From: Panopea generosa
Lineage: Eukaryota; Mollusca; Bivalvia; Adapedonta; Hiatellidae
NCBI GenBank assembly: GCA_029582155.1
Contig: CM055901.1
Span: 3,267,482 to 3,331,481 of the forward strand
Direction: 5' to 3'
Length of the DNA: 64,000 nucleotides
Made by a program: the position numbers and the translations under genes. Shown piece by piece: positions 25,801-35,900 of the stretch. Within the stretch, counting starts at the first letter, position 1; each line of letters opens with the position of its first letter. The notes beneath the pieces were generated by a model. The model was not told the origin of the DNA. It searched no databases and saw only the letters and a list, made by a program, of their open reading frames with translations.

Positions 25801-28800
25801 AAATGTGCTCACAACTCAATTGAAAATTTTTTTAAAAAGATTTAAACGTGGACGTGTTGCTTTAAGGCATTAATGATTATGTTTTAATGATTGTTTGTAT
25901 AAGATATGAATTTAAAATCATCTTTTGTCAAAAAAAGTTTTGAAAATGTAAGATTTGATGCCTTTTTACCTTTTAACTATTGCAAGGTGTATTTTGTTTT
26001 TTACAAGTTACTTCCCTTGGTTATGAATATTAACGAAATGTACATTATTTAAAAAAAAAAAAATTGTTTAATTAATTCAGTTCCTATATGTTTGAACACC
26101 AATAGTGACTTTGAAACTATAATGCTAAGCTAAAATGATAGTTGATGCGTGGTCTGGTGATATTTTCTTTCAAATGTTCACCTTTTCGCACAGGGAAATA
26201 ACAGTGATTTCCCTTTGTATATCACAATGTGCAAAACAAAATAAAATAAGAAAATCAAATTAGTACAGTATAGCTATATATCACGTTTTGCATTTTATTC
26301 CAGTTAGCAAAACCAATTTTTATGAGTTATTTTTTTTTCAACTTTAAGATAGTTCTAAGCATTCTTTTCTTTACAAATGAATTCACATACAAGTATTAAT
26401 GTGTGATTGTCTATGTTAATTTTATATTGAAATAGTACAACGTAAATAAATGTTTTGATAAACTTCTTATGTTTGAATAATTGTGATTTTTTCATTATTT
26501 TTAGGTACCCAACAATGTAAACATGTATAAAGAATTATTGTATTAAATGTAATGAATATAAATGAATGTTCTTAGTATTAAAAATATATCTTATTTTTAT
26601 TTTGAAAAGTATTATTCTGAATAAATGTATAAATATTAATAATATATCTGTATTTTTATTTTGAAAAGTATTATTCTGAATAAATGTATAAATTGCATGC
26701 ACGTGTTCTTTTGTTTCTATGATAACTAATTATTGTATTGAAGGGTCTATTAAAGATATCCCTTATACAGACCTGCGAAAAATATCGTCCTGGTTTGCAA
26801 ACATTATTATAATATATATACATCAAACTTTAGATTAAAGAGTCAATTATAGGAAATTAAGACAAACATGTTTGCTAACTATAAACACATATAATTGTTA
26901 TATATGTAATTGATTAATTGATTGCCTGCGCTACGTTTGTTATGCAATTTTATGAATAACCCGATTACAAGTAGTAATTTAGATCAAACTACATGTTTTC
27001 TGCAATCAAACAATGAATTTATACAGTTTGTTTAATTGTCCGTTTGCGCTTCTTTTGATGTACATTGTCTATGACACCAATATACAAGAATCAATTAACA
27101 TTCATTAGAACGATAACTATATTACTCAAATTGTTTTAAAAGTATATAAACTCGAGGAATTTATTAAAGTTTACATTTGTAGATGTGAAATCTCTGTCAG
27201 TGTTCACAATGCAATTTAACAAAAAACGCAAAATTACTTCTAGCAAAAGGGCCGCATTCTGGCCATGTGGTTCTTGTCATTTGAACTGCAAGTATGATTG
27301 TATTTTGTGCGAGTGTTGTAATCGCTGGTATCATTACTATTGTGAAGGTTTGTCTTGTGACAAATTTAAAACTTTTTCAAGTGTAATTAAGTTGTACGAG
27401 TGTATCAACTGTTTCACATTTGAAGTAGGAGATGCAGCATATAGCTACGTGCATGGATTAACCCGATTAGCACAGGTAAGGTTAAATATACATTTCTATT
27501 ATGGTATTTCTATACAATTATACATAAGAGGTCACCTTTAAGGTAAATGAAGAATAAATACTGTTGATTATATGATATTTTTAGCATTTTTTATTTGTTG
27601 TTTTTTTTTGTGTATGATCAAAAGATAATTAACCTCGTGATCACCAAAAATGATATTCTTACTCGTGAAACATAATTCTATCTTACATCAAAACAAAAAA
27701 CGTCTCTCTATATGCATACAACTAGTGAAACATCTATCAAACCTCTATGATACTTCTATAAAATATATTATTGTTGTGACTTCTATAAGCCTTATATGAT
27801 ACTTCTATATTCCAATAACTGCCAAGACATCTATTAGCCCTATATGACACTGCATGAAATTTGGGATTTATTTTGCAATTGAATGTTTCCTAAACTATAA
27901 CTTTATTTCGAATTTAATTGCATGGAAGTGAATTTAATGTAAACTCAATTTGGTAATTTACTTTGAATATAAAAAGCATTTAATTGTTCATGATATTCCC
28001 AGATTTCCTTGGTAGTTGTGTCTCTCTGAAATTTCACGTGCATCGAGTCTATGTTCGTATATATGTTGTGTATTTAATGATTCTAAACAACTTTTGTTCT
28101 TTAACAAATAAGCTATCTGTCTCCGTTTTTTCGGAAATGCGTCCCGTGCCAACACGTGCCGGTATCTGGTTCCAACTGCTTGAACCCCTCCTGAGAGTTC
28201 CATCCTTGTCAGAATTTAATTATTTTAGTGTCATTTGTCAGATATTGACTAGATGTTGAGCAAGGGACTTTATTTATATCCGATATCTGGCCGCTTGGGG
28301 TCGCCATTAGGCCTCGAACCTGGGTCAAGTTGCGGCTATCTCTCGTTTTTTTCTCGGAAGTACGTCTTGTACAAACGCATACAATTCAATTATTTTGGCA
28401 AATTTAGGCATCATGTTCAAACCCGTGCACGTACAAAACTCGAATAATAGACTTGGGCAAAAAAAAAGAAGTTATTAGCTAGATCTCATCAAATAAAGGC
28501 CAGTTTATTCTTACCAATTCTAAAAATAACTTGTTCTTTTTAATAAATCAAACTTTTCATGCAGTGGGATACTTCTATATGCCAATAACTGCCGAGACAT
28601 CTTTAAGCCGTATATGATACTTCTATAAAATACCTGATTGTTGTAACATCTATAAGTCCTATATGATATTTTGATGAAATACATTGTTGTTGTGACATCT
28701 ATATGATACTCTATAAAATACATTATTGTTGTGACAACAATACTCCATATCTGATACAGCGATAGCAGTAAGTATATCGTCTATTTCTTTCTTCCCCAGT

Positions 28801-30994
28801 CATCCAGAGATGGAGAAAGAAGTGTAAAATAACAGCCAAACGAGAGGCCATACATGTCCCTGTCTTTGCCCATTATGGAAGTCCCATAATATCCTCGTCA
28901 TTCACGGAACTTGATCGAAATGCACAAGCTCTCCTGGAGATATCAAGCGTACACTATCATGGTCAACCTGCACTAGTAACAGGTGACGGTAATTGTTTTT
29001 TCAATGCTGCCTCCTTAGCACTTACTGGGACTAAAGATTTGGAACAAGAGTTAAGATTACGAACGGCGATAGAGATGGCAGCTAAAGTTGATTCATACCA
29101 AACTAGTGCGGACTACCACCAGCTCGAGTTGCATTCGCCCTCTGTTGAAGAGTCTTTAATATCCTGTTGTAATGAAGGTGGCTATTCGTCAATCTGGACT
29201 ATGATAGATAATTTATTTTGTTCAGTGTTATATATTGATACAATGCATACACCGAGAATCTCATTGTTGGGTGCCTCTCCGCGAGAGGTGGTAATGCGTT
29301 GTAATCAATACATGTATGTACATATTCAAAACTAAACGTTCTTTAGTACTGGCATCGGGAATCTTTTCATATGTAATATATTTAAACTTATTAATTTATT
29401 TTGTTCAGTGTTATATATTGATACAATGCATACACCGAGAATCTCATTGTTGGGTGCCTCTCCGCGAGAGGTGGTAATGCGTTGTAATCAATACATGTAT
29501 GTACATATTCAAAACTAAACGTTCTTTAGTACTGGCATCGGGAATCTTTTCATATGTAATATATTTAAACTTATTAATTTATTTTGTTCAGTGTTATAAA
29601 TTGATACAATGCATACGCCGAGAATCTCATTGTTTGGTGCCTCTCCGCGAGAGGTGGTAATGTGTTGTTATCAATACATGTATGTACATATTCAAAACTC
29701 GCAAAAAGTTCTTTAGTACTGGCATTTAATTGTAATACATTTAAATTTATTATAGCTTAAATCAATTAATAATATTTTGCTCAGTGTACATTATCAACAA
29801 AATTACAGTATACATATGATCTCATTACTATTATTAATAATAATAGTGATTCTGTATTTTAAATATAATGATGGTCATCTTTTTTCTGTAAAACATTATA
29901 CATATTTTATCAATTTTATTTACAGTGGTCTGCATGTCTTTTACATTTCGATCTGCATAATATTCATATTAAACTGAATATTTAAAGATGATCATTTACA
30001 AAGGTTTAACTGTCATAACGTGTATAACACCTGTACCATTATTTATTTACTATGTCTCACATTTACATTTTATATGCATATTGAGAATACTTTTATCAAT
30101 TTATTTACAGTGGTTAAATTTACATTTACATTTGATCTGCATAATATATGCATGTTTATTAAAAACTAAATTTGTAGTACAGTTAATTAAAGGTGGTTAT
30201 TCATTTTGACTGTTATAACGTTCACCAACGGTAGTGTACCATTATTTATTCATGATGTCTATCATTTATATTATATTAATATATCAAAACATATTCTCAT
30301 TTAAAATAGCAGAGACAAATACAAATGAATCTGTATTATTTATAAACTATTTATACATTTTAACAATTCATACTTTGATGTGGTACATATTTGTGTTAAT
30401 AAATATCAATTAAAATTTAATTTCTTATTCTTATTTTGTTTTTCACTTTTTGTTGTAGTGCGATATACAAAGGGAAATCACTCTTATTTCCCCGTGCGAA
30501 AAGGTGAACATTTGAAGGAAAATATCACCAAACCACGCAACAACTATCATTTTAATTTAACATCATATTTTCAAAGTCACTATTGGTGTTCAAACTTATA
30601 GGAAGTGAATTAATTAAACGTATTGTTTTTAAAAATATTGTATATTTCGTTAATAATCATAACCAAGGGAAGTAACTCGTAAAAACCGAAATACACCTTG
30701 CAAAAGAAAAAGGGAAAAAAGGCATCAAATCTTACATTTTCAAAAAAAAAATTTTGACGAAAGATGATTATAAATTCATATCTTATACAAACAATCATTA
30801 ACGCATAATCATTAATGCCTTAAGCTATTTCTCGGCGTCTTTCGGGTTTTCCAGTCACCCGACTTGTTTTCATGTTGTCCAAAACCACTTGGTTCTAACC
30901 GGCGTTCTAACAAGCGGTATAACGCAAGTTTAAAGAAATTAAATTGACACATCTTTTTAAAAAATACACATTTACCTCCTTGATTATTCCACAT
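13878..30994 (-). CDS. RPA2: Replication protein A 32 kDa subunit, complete, eight exons
   Basis: RPA2 is the middle subunit of the RPA heterotrimer, which coats single-stranded DNA in replication, repair and checkpoint signalling in the nucleus. Exons in transcript order are 30994-30976, 23281-23190, 22634-22530, 20121-20008, 19015-18812, 16894-16796, 15671-15577 and 13959-13878. All have GT/AG borders and all phases agree, giving 810 nt or 269 residues; human RPA2 has 270. Residues 1-37 form the Gly-rich N-terminus (MWNNQG start, SPGGFGTP). The OB fold (DBD-D) covers about 40-178 ([31 protein letters not shown]). A linker rich in Gly and Ser follows ([11 protein letters not shown]). The C-terminal winged helix is about 205-269 ([20 protein letters not shown]). 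The 19-nt first exon is supported by the MW start, a clean GTAAAT donor and phase. The first intron is 7.7 kb and holds a foreign gene. Confidence 0.95.
14020..14240 (-). mobile_element. SINE type B, degraded copy in RPA2 intron 7
   Basis: Shares with the copies at 16474-16698 and 19258-19500 the block GGAGGAAGACCTCAGA(A/C)T and the following AGTAACTGGCAAACTTT-like stretch. The tRNA-like head is poorly preserved. Confidence 0.6.
16461..16711 (-). mobile_element. SINE type B, full-length, with 13-bp target-site duplication, in RPA2 intron 5
   Basis: The element 16474-16698 is flanked by GTAGTGTGTTGAA on both sides (16461-16473, 16699-16711). On the minus strand it starts with a tRNA-like head of about 75 nt with box A-like GACCTAGTGGTCTAAGGC and box B-like GTAGGTTTGAGTCCC. 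It continues into a body with the conserved TCTGAGGTCTTCCTCCACTA block. The head resembles leucine or serine tRNAs, but the assignment is uncertain. Confidence 0.85.
17729..18068 (+). mobile_element. SINE type A, full-length, with 18-bp target-site duplication, in RPA2 intron 5
   Basis: The element 17747-18050 is flanked by GTCTTTGGTTGTGAAGAC (17729-17746) and GTCTTTGTATGTGAAGAC (18051-18068), which differ at two places. It starts with a tRNA-like head: box A-like GTGGTCTAGTGGTAGAGCG and box B-like GTTGGTTCAATCCCC. A long body follows, and the 3' end reads GTTGAAAGCGACGCTAAACA, a phrase like the conserved 3' domains of several invertebrate SINE superfamilies. Transcription would be by RNA polymerase III from the internal boxes. 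The head is not a functional tRNA, since a clean cloverleaf does not close. Confidence 0.88.
19258..19500 (-). mobile_element. SINE type B, second copy, in RPA2 intron 4
   Basis: Same order of blocks as 16474-16698 (GGGGTTTAA.. 3' end, GAAAGACCTCAGAAT block, AGTAACTGGCAAAATTTCTC, then a degraded tRNA-like head ending CAGCCACAGAGGA). No clear target-site duplication. Confidence 0.75.
20986..21276 (+). mobile_element. SINE type C with a CAAT-repeat tail, in RPA2 intron 3
   Basis: Starts with a tRNA-like head (box A-like TTAGCTCAGTCGGTTACGTG; box B-like GAGTTCCAATCCCC) and ends in four to five tandem CAAT/AATC repeats, the usual tail of a LINE-mobilised SINE. The body differs from types A and B, so this is a third family. 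Confidence 0.75.
21379..21543 (+). CDS. Small ORF of unknown function in RPA2 intron 3 (54 residues)
   Basis: ATG at 21379, TAG at 21541. The predicted peptide begins MSLFNFGF and is followed by a strongly charged stretch rich in Lys, Asp and Arg, then [13 protein letters not shown]. The start resembles N-termini of some hAT-type transposase-derived proteins, but this is an impression only. It is antisense to RPA2 and just downstream of SINE type C. It could be the first exon of an accessory gene, a transposon remnant or chance. Confidence 0.25.
   Translation: MSLFNFGFTGGKDRDDNDKDTKGRTDAKKTYEKTLIVTNFQYNVQSHIYNIGPV
21728..22326. mobile_element. ~600-bp MITE with long terminal inverted repeats
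   Basis: The left end TACCATATATTCCCTTAT and its continuation (TAAC) recur as the reverse complement at 22304-22326. Just inside the left end lies a GC-rich palindrome AACGCCCCGGGGGCGTT (21746-21762). There is no coding capacity, and the target-site duplication is unclear (possibly TA). It lies in RPA2 intron 3. Confidence 0.7.
23404..24112 (-). mobile_element. SINE type A split by about 460 bp of other sequence, RPA2 intron 1
   Basis: The 3' end of type A (on +: AACAATTTTTCAGTTATATG...TTAGACAGT) lies at 23404-23471. The rest, starting CACACTTGAGTATCATGCTG and running to a tRNA-like head, lies at about 23933-24112. The 23472-23932 stretch between them is unidentified. About 15 bp of the SINE are missing at the junction, so insertion with a small deletion or a rearrangement is likely. 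Confidence 0.65.
24113..25309. other. RPA2 intron 1, no recognised feature
   Basis: No gene or repeat recognised. On the minus strand near 24740-24830 a short open stretch ([20 protein letters not shown] in one frame) looks protein-like, but no family was recognised and no splice context is clear. Confidence 0.4.
25310..26223 (+). repeat. Left inverted-repeat arm, interrupted by a MITE
   Basis: About 419 bp of arm sequence once the MITE and one TTAA are removed. It aligns with the reverse complement of 30461-30859 over its whole length, with scattered substitutions and small indels. Confidence 0.85.
25367..25865. mobile_element. 491-bp MITE nested in the left arm, TTAA target duplication
   Basis: TTAA (25367-25370), then AGCAACACATCCACG at the left end; CGTGGACGTGTTGCT, then TTAA (25862-25865) at the right end. 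The inverted ends extend about 60 bp (GAGTTATGAGCACATTT against its complement). The right arm of the large unit has an uninterrupted AGCTTAAGGCATT at the equivalent place, which shows the empty site. Termini do not start with CCC, so the superfamily is open. Confidence 0.9.
26571..26694 (+). repeat. Two-copy tandem repeat of about 61 bp
   Basis: A unit ending TGAATAAATGTATAAA is present twice in a row, with a few differences at the start of each unit. AT-rich and non-coding; lies upstream of the PHD-OTU gene and could include its promoter region. Confidence 0.8.
27209..29335 (+). CDS. PHD-finger plus vertnin/OTU-like domain protein, two exons
   Basis: Exon 1 is 27209-27475 (GTAAGG donor). 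Exon 2 is 28808-29335 (acceptor ATCCAG, stop TAA). The join is in phase 0 and gives 264 residues. Residues about 15-60 carry CGSCHLNC...[15 protein letters not shown]...CINC, the C4HC3 pattern of a PHD finger. Residues about 140-215 contain [17 protein letters not shown] followed by [11 protein letters not shown]. This is the DGNC active-site motif of OTU cysteine peptidases in the form found in vertnin and related transposon-associated proteins. The usual OTU catalytic His near the C-terminus was not identified, so activity is uncertain. An alternative acceptor at 28799 would be out of frame. The gene lies between inverted repeats, antisense to RPA2. Family assignment is from motif recognition; function unknown. 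Confidence 0.7.
27690..27862 (+). repeat. ATACTTCTATA-type minisatellite, first block (intron of the PHD-OTU gene)
   Basis: Repeated phrases GATACTTCTATA, TATTGTTGTGAC and ATCTATTAGCCCTATATGA recur about every 45-60 bp. The same units appear again at 28560-28740, so the intron is bracketed by related arrays. Confidence 0.6.
28560..28740 (+). repeat. ATACTTCTATA-type minisatellite, second block
   Basis: Same unit as at 27690-27862, including CCAATAACTGCC(A/G)AGACATCT, repeated three to four times with drift. It ends about 65 bp upstream of exon 2 of the PHD-OTU gene. Confidence 0.6.
29209..29745 (+). repeat. 183-bp tandem triplication that includes the end of the PHD-OTU coding region
   Basis: TTCAGTGTTATA recurs at 29221, 29404 and 29587, exactly 183 bp apart. 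The first unit holds the last about 40 codons and the stop of the OTU-like protein. The second unit is nearly identical, and the third has several changes. 183 is a multiple of three, but each unit carries its own stop codon, so only the first copy is translated. Confidence 0.9.
29746..30460 (+). other. AT-rich 3' part of the inverted-repeat unit
   Basis: Very AT-rich, with related phrases ATTTATTTACAGTGGT, TTTACATTT.GATCTGCATAAT and AGGTGGTTATTC/AGATGATCATTT that suggest old internal duplication. No coding segment supported. Confidence 0.4.
30461..30859 (-). repeat. Right inverted-repeat arm
   Basis: Inverted complement of the left arm at 25310-26223, here without the MITE. It ends 117 bp from the splice donor of RPA2 exon 1. 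Confidence 0.85.
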
Positions 30995-31054
30995 GGTTTT
31001 ATGTACGGTAAACAAATGTAAATAAAACGAAACAACTTTGTCATAAATAAAAAT

Positions 31055-31088
31055 GGCGGGAATAGTTCTACGTCTATTAGCCAATCAA
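31055..31088 (-). promoter_or_regulatory. Putative RPA2 promoter elements (E2F-like and CCAAT)
   Basis: GGCGGGAA at 31055-31062 (TTCCCGCC on the RPA2 strand) fits an E2F-type site. AGCCAATCA at 31079-31087 fits the NF-Y CCAAT box in its reverse form. They lie about 61 and 85 bases upstream of the RPA2 ATG. S-phase control by E2F is expected for replication genes. No transcription start evidence is available. Confidence 0.4.
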
Positions 31089-31089
31089 A

Positions 31090-31705
31090 ACAGTTATGTC
31101 AAAGGCGAGTGAAATACACTATCTGCACGACAACCGTGCTAATATTTTGCATACACGGGGTTTAGTTTAAACATATTTTATTTCTAATGTTACAGATAAT
31201 TAACACCGCATGATAATACATATTTATATATAACATACGCAAATGGATTGAACTACAATTTATAACAACATTAGTTACAGTTCTCTCCATATACAGGGTA
31301 GTAACAACAGCTCCGTCTTAAATAATAATTGTTTGTTTTCATCAAAAAAATACATTTTCCTCATTTTAATGATCATTTTTAAATGACATTATTTATATCT
31401 GAATCAATGTGGAAGAAGTGCCATGTTTGAAATTGTTCAATTTAGAAAAAATCGTAAATACATTTTGGATTTTCACGCTGTCGATTATAGCGAACATATA
31501 TCTTATTTGAAACATGATCTCTAATTTTCTAATTATATTTTGACACTGCAGAACTTAACAAACAAACAAACAGATGTAAGCTTCCAATTTCTATGAAACT
31601 CAATAAAAACCATGTAAAATGTTTTATTCACTTTAGAAATAAGAAGGAAAATCAATAGTAGGTTTACATTTCTGCAAAGTGTGAACATAAACAGCTGCTT
31701 GAAAT
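31090..31705. other. Spacer between RPA2 promoter and satellite array
   Basis: AT-rich, no gene or RNA recognised. This is all that separates the RPA2 5' end from the 16-kb satellite. Confidence 0.5.
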
Positions 31706-31873
31706 CTGCAAGCTGTTAATCTACAGCCAACATTACATTGACTATCATGCCAAAATGTTTTCATTCAAGCTGTTAATCTACAGCCAACATTACACTGACT
31801 ATCATGCCAAAATGTTTTCATCAAGCTGGTAATCTACAGCCAACATTACACTGACTATCATGCCAAAATGTTT

Positions 31874-32950
31874 TCATCAAGCAGGTAATCTACAGCCAAC
31901 ATTACACTGACAATCATGCCAAAATGTTTTCATTCAAGCTGTTAATCTACAGCCAACATTACACTGACAATCATGCCAAAATGTTTTCATTCAAGCTGGT
32001 AATCTACAGCCAAAATTACACTAACTATCATGCCAAAATGTTTTCATCAAGCTGGTAATCTACAGCCAACATTACACTGACAATCATGCCAAAATGTTTT
32101 CATTCAAGCTGTTAATCTACAGCCAACATTACACTGACAATCATGCCAAAATGTTTTCATTCAAGCTGGTAATCTACAGCCAAAATTACACTGACTATCA
32201 TGCCAAAATGTTTTCATCAAGCAGGTAATCTACAGCCAACATTACACTGACAATCATGCCAAAATGTTTTCATTCAAGCTGTTAATCTACAGCCAACATT
32301 ACACTGACAATCATGCCAAAATGTTTTCATTCAAGCTTGTAATCTACAGCCAACATTACACTAACTATCATGCCAAAATGTTTTCATCAAGCTGGTAATC
32401 TACAGCCAACATTACACTGACAATCATGCCAAAATGTTTTCATTCAAGCTGTTAATCAACAGCCAACATTACACTGACAATCATGCCAAAATGTTTTCAT
32501 TCAAGCTGGTAATCTACAGCCAACATTACACTGACTATCATGCCAAAATGTTTTCATCAAGCTGGTAATCTACAGCCAACATTACACTGACAATCATGCC
32601 AAAATGTTTTCATTCAAGCTGTTAATCTACAGCCAACATTACACTGACAATCATGCCAAAATGTTTTCATTCAAGCTGGTAATCTACAGCCAACATTACA
32701 CTGACTATCATGCCAAAATGTTTTCATCAAGCTGGTAATCTACAGCCAACATTACACTGACAATCATGCCAAAATGTTTTCATTCAAGCTGGTAATCTAC
32801 AGCCAACATTACACTGACAATCATGCCAAAATGTTTTCATTCAAGCTGTTAATCTACAGCCAACATTACACTGATTATCATGCCAAAATGTTTTCATCAA
32901 GCTGGTAATCTACAGCCAACATTACACTGACAATCATGCCAAAATGTTTT
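31874..32950 (+). repeat. Trimeric 170-bp higher-order repeat at the left edge of the satellite
   Basis: The 56-bp unit marked by TTTTCATCAAGC recurs at about 31874, 32044, 32214, 32384, 32554, 32724 and 32894, each step exactly 170 bp (57+57+56). Within each trimer the order is ACTGACAAT-GGTAAT, GTTAAT and GGTAAT-type units. The next such 56-mer (33292) follows after seven units, so the trimer order ends here. Confidence 0.9.
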
Positions 32951-35900
32951 CATTCAAGCTGTTAATCTACAGCCAACATTACACTGACAATCATGCCAAA
33001 ATGTTTTCATTCAAGCTGGTAATCTACAGCCAACATTACACTGACTATCATGCCAAAATGTTTTCATTCAAGCTGGTAATCTACAGCCAACATTACATTG
33101 ACTATCATGCCAAAATGTTTTCATTCAAGCTGGTAATCTACAGCCAACATTACATTGACTATCATGCCAAAATGTTTTCATTCAAGCTGTTAATCTACAG
33201 CCAACATTACATTGACTATCATGCCAAAATGTTTTCATTCAAGCTGGTAATCTACAGCCAACATTACACTGACAATCATGCCAAAATGTTTTCATCAAGC
33301 TGTTAATCTACAGCCAACATTACACTGACAATCATGCCAAAATGTTTTCATTCAAGCTGGTAATCTACAGCCAACATTACATTGACTATCATGCTAAAAT
33401 GTTTTCATTCAAGCTGGTAATCTACAGCCAACATTACATTGACAATCATGCCAAAATGTTTTCATTCAAGCTGGTAATCTACAGCCAACATTACATTGAC
33501 TATCATGCTAAAATGTTTTCATTCAAGCTGGTAATCTACATCCAACATTACATTGACAATCATGCCAAAATGTTTTCATTCGAGATGGTAATCTACAGCC
33601 AACATTACACTGACAATCATGCCAAAATGTTTTCATTCAAGCTGGTAATCTACAGCCAACATTACATTGACTATCATGCTAAAATGTTTTCATTCAAGCT
33701 GGTAATCTACAGCCAACATTACATTGACAATCATGCCAAAATGTTTTCATTCAAGCTGGTAATCTACAGCCAACATTACACTGACAATCATGCCAAAATG
33801 TTTTCATCAAGCTGTTAATCTACAGCCAACATTACACTGACAATCATGCCAAAATGTTTTCATTCAAGCTGGTAATCTACAGCCAACATTACATTGACGA
33901 TCATGCTAAAATGTTTTCATTCATGCTGGTAATCTACAGCCAACATTACATTGACAATCATGCCAAAATGTTTTCATTCAAGCTGGTAATCTACAGCCAA
34001 CATTACATTGACTATCATGCTAAAATGTTTTCATTCAAGCTGGTAATCTACAGCCAACATTACACTGACAATCATGCCAAAATGTTTTCATTCAAGCTGG
34101 TAATCTACAGCCAACATTACACTGACAATCATGCCAAAATGTTTTCATTCAAGCTGTTAATCTACAGCCAACATTACACTGATTATCATGTCAAAATGTT
34201 TTCATCAAGCTGGTAATCTACAGCCAACATTACACTGACAATCATGCCAAAATGTTTTCATTCAAGCTGTTAATCTACAGCCAACATTACACTGACAATC
34301 ATGCCAAAATGTTTTCATTCAAGTTGGTAATCTACAGCCAACATTACACTGACTATCATGCCAAAATGTTTTCATTCAAGCTGGTAATCTACAGCCAACA
34401 TTACATTGACTATCATGCCAAAATGTTTTCATTCAAGCTGGTAATCTACAGCCAACATTACATTGACTATCATGCCAAAATGTTTTCATTCAAGCTGTTA
34501 ATCTACAGCTAACATTACATTGACTATCATGCCAAAATGTTTTCATTCAAGCTGGTAATCTACAGCCAACATTACACTGACAATCATGCCAAAATGTTTT
34601 CATCAAGCTGTTAATCTACAGCCAACATTTCACTGACAATCATGCCAAAATGTTTTCATTCAAGCTGGTAATCTACAGCCAACATTACATTGACTATCAT
34701 GCTAAAATGTTTTCATTCAAGCTGGTAATCTACAGCCAACATTACATTGACAATCATGCCAAAATGTTTTCATTCAAGCTGGTAATATACAGCCAACATT
34801 ACATTGACTATCATGCTAAAATGTTTTCATTCAAGCTGGTAATCTACAGCCAACATTACACTGACAATCATGCCAAAATGTTTTCATTCGAGCTGGTAAT
34901 CTACAGCCAACATTACACTGACAATCATGCCAAAACGTTTTCATTCAAGCTGGTAATCTACAGCCAACATTACATTGACTATCATGCTAAAATGTTTTCA
35001 TTCAAGCTGGTAATCTACAGCCAACATTACATTGACAATCATGCCAAAATGTTTTCATTCAAGCTGGTAATCTAGAGCCAACATTACACTGACAATCATG
35101 CCAAAATGTTTTCATTCAAGCCGGTAATCTACAGCCAACATTACATTGACTATCATGCTAAAATGTTTTCATTCAAGCTGGTAATCTACAGCCAACATTA
35201 CATTGACAATCATGCCAAAATGTTTTCATTCAAGCTGGTAATCTACAGCCAACATTACACTGACAATCATGCCAAAATGTTTTCATTCAAGCTGGTAATC
35301 TACAGCCAACATTACATTGACTATAATGCCAACATGTTTTCATTCAAGCTGGTAATCTACAGCCAACATTACACTGACAATCATGCCAAAATGTTTTCAT
35401 TCAAGCTGTTAATCTACAGCCAACATTACACTGACAATCATGCCAAAATGTTTTCATTCAAGCTGTTAATCTACAACCAACATTACATTGACAATCATGC
35501 CAAAATGTTTTCATTCAAGCTGTTAATCTACAGCCAATATTACACTGACAATCATGCCAAAATGTTTTCATTCAAGCTGTTAATCTATAGCCAACATTAA
35601 ACTGACAATCATGCCAAAATATTTTCATTCAAGCTGGTAATCTACAGCCAACATTACACTGACAATCATGCCAAAATGTTTTCATTCAAGCTGTTAATCT
35701 ACAGCCAACATTACACTGGCAATCATGCCAAAATGTTTTCATTCAAGCTGGTAATCTACAGCCAACATTACATTGACTATAATGCCAACATGTTTTCATT
35801 CAAGCTGTTAATCTACAGCCAACATTACATTGACTATCATGCCAAAATGTTTTCATTCAAGCTGGTAATCTACAGCCAACATTACATTGACTATCATGCT

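Larger units (their letters stand above)
25310..30859. mobile_element. ~5.5-kb inverted-repeat unit carrying a PHD-OTU gene, inside RPA2 intron 1
   Basis: The segment 25310-26223 (minus a nested 491-bp MITE) is the inverted complement of 30461-30859. Both arms start at the outside with GGTGACTGGAAAA and contain the phrases GAAATAGCT, AAGGCATTAATGATTATG, GTGACTTTGAAA and TTCCCTTTGTATATC in the same order. They enclose about 4.2 kb with one spliced gene (27209-29335). A DNA transposon with subterminal or terminal inverted repeats is the simplest reading. No transposase domain and no convincing target-site duplication were seen, so a non-canonical or non-autonomous element, or an inverted duplication, remain possible. 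The right arm ends 117 bp from the RPA2 exon 1 donor. Confidence 0.6.
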
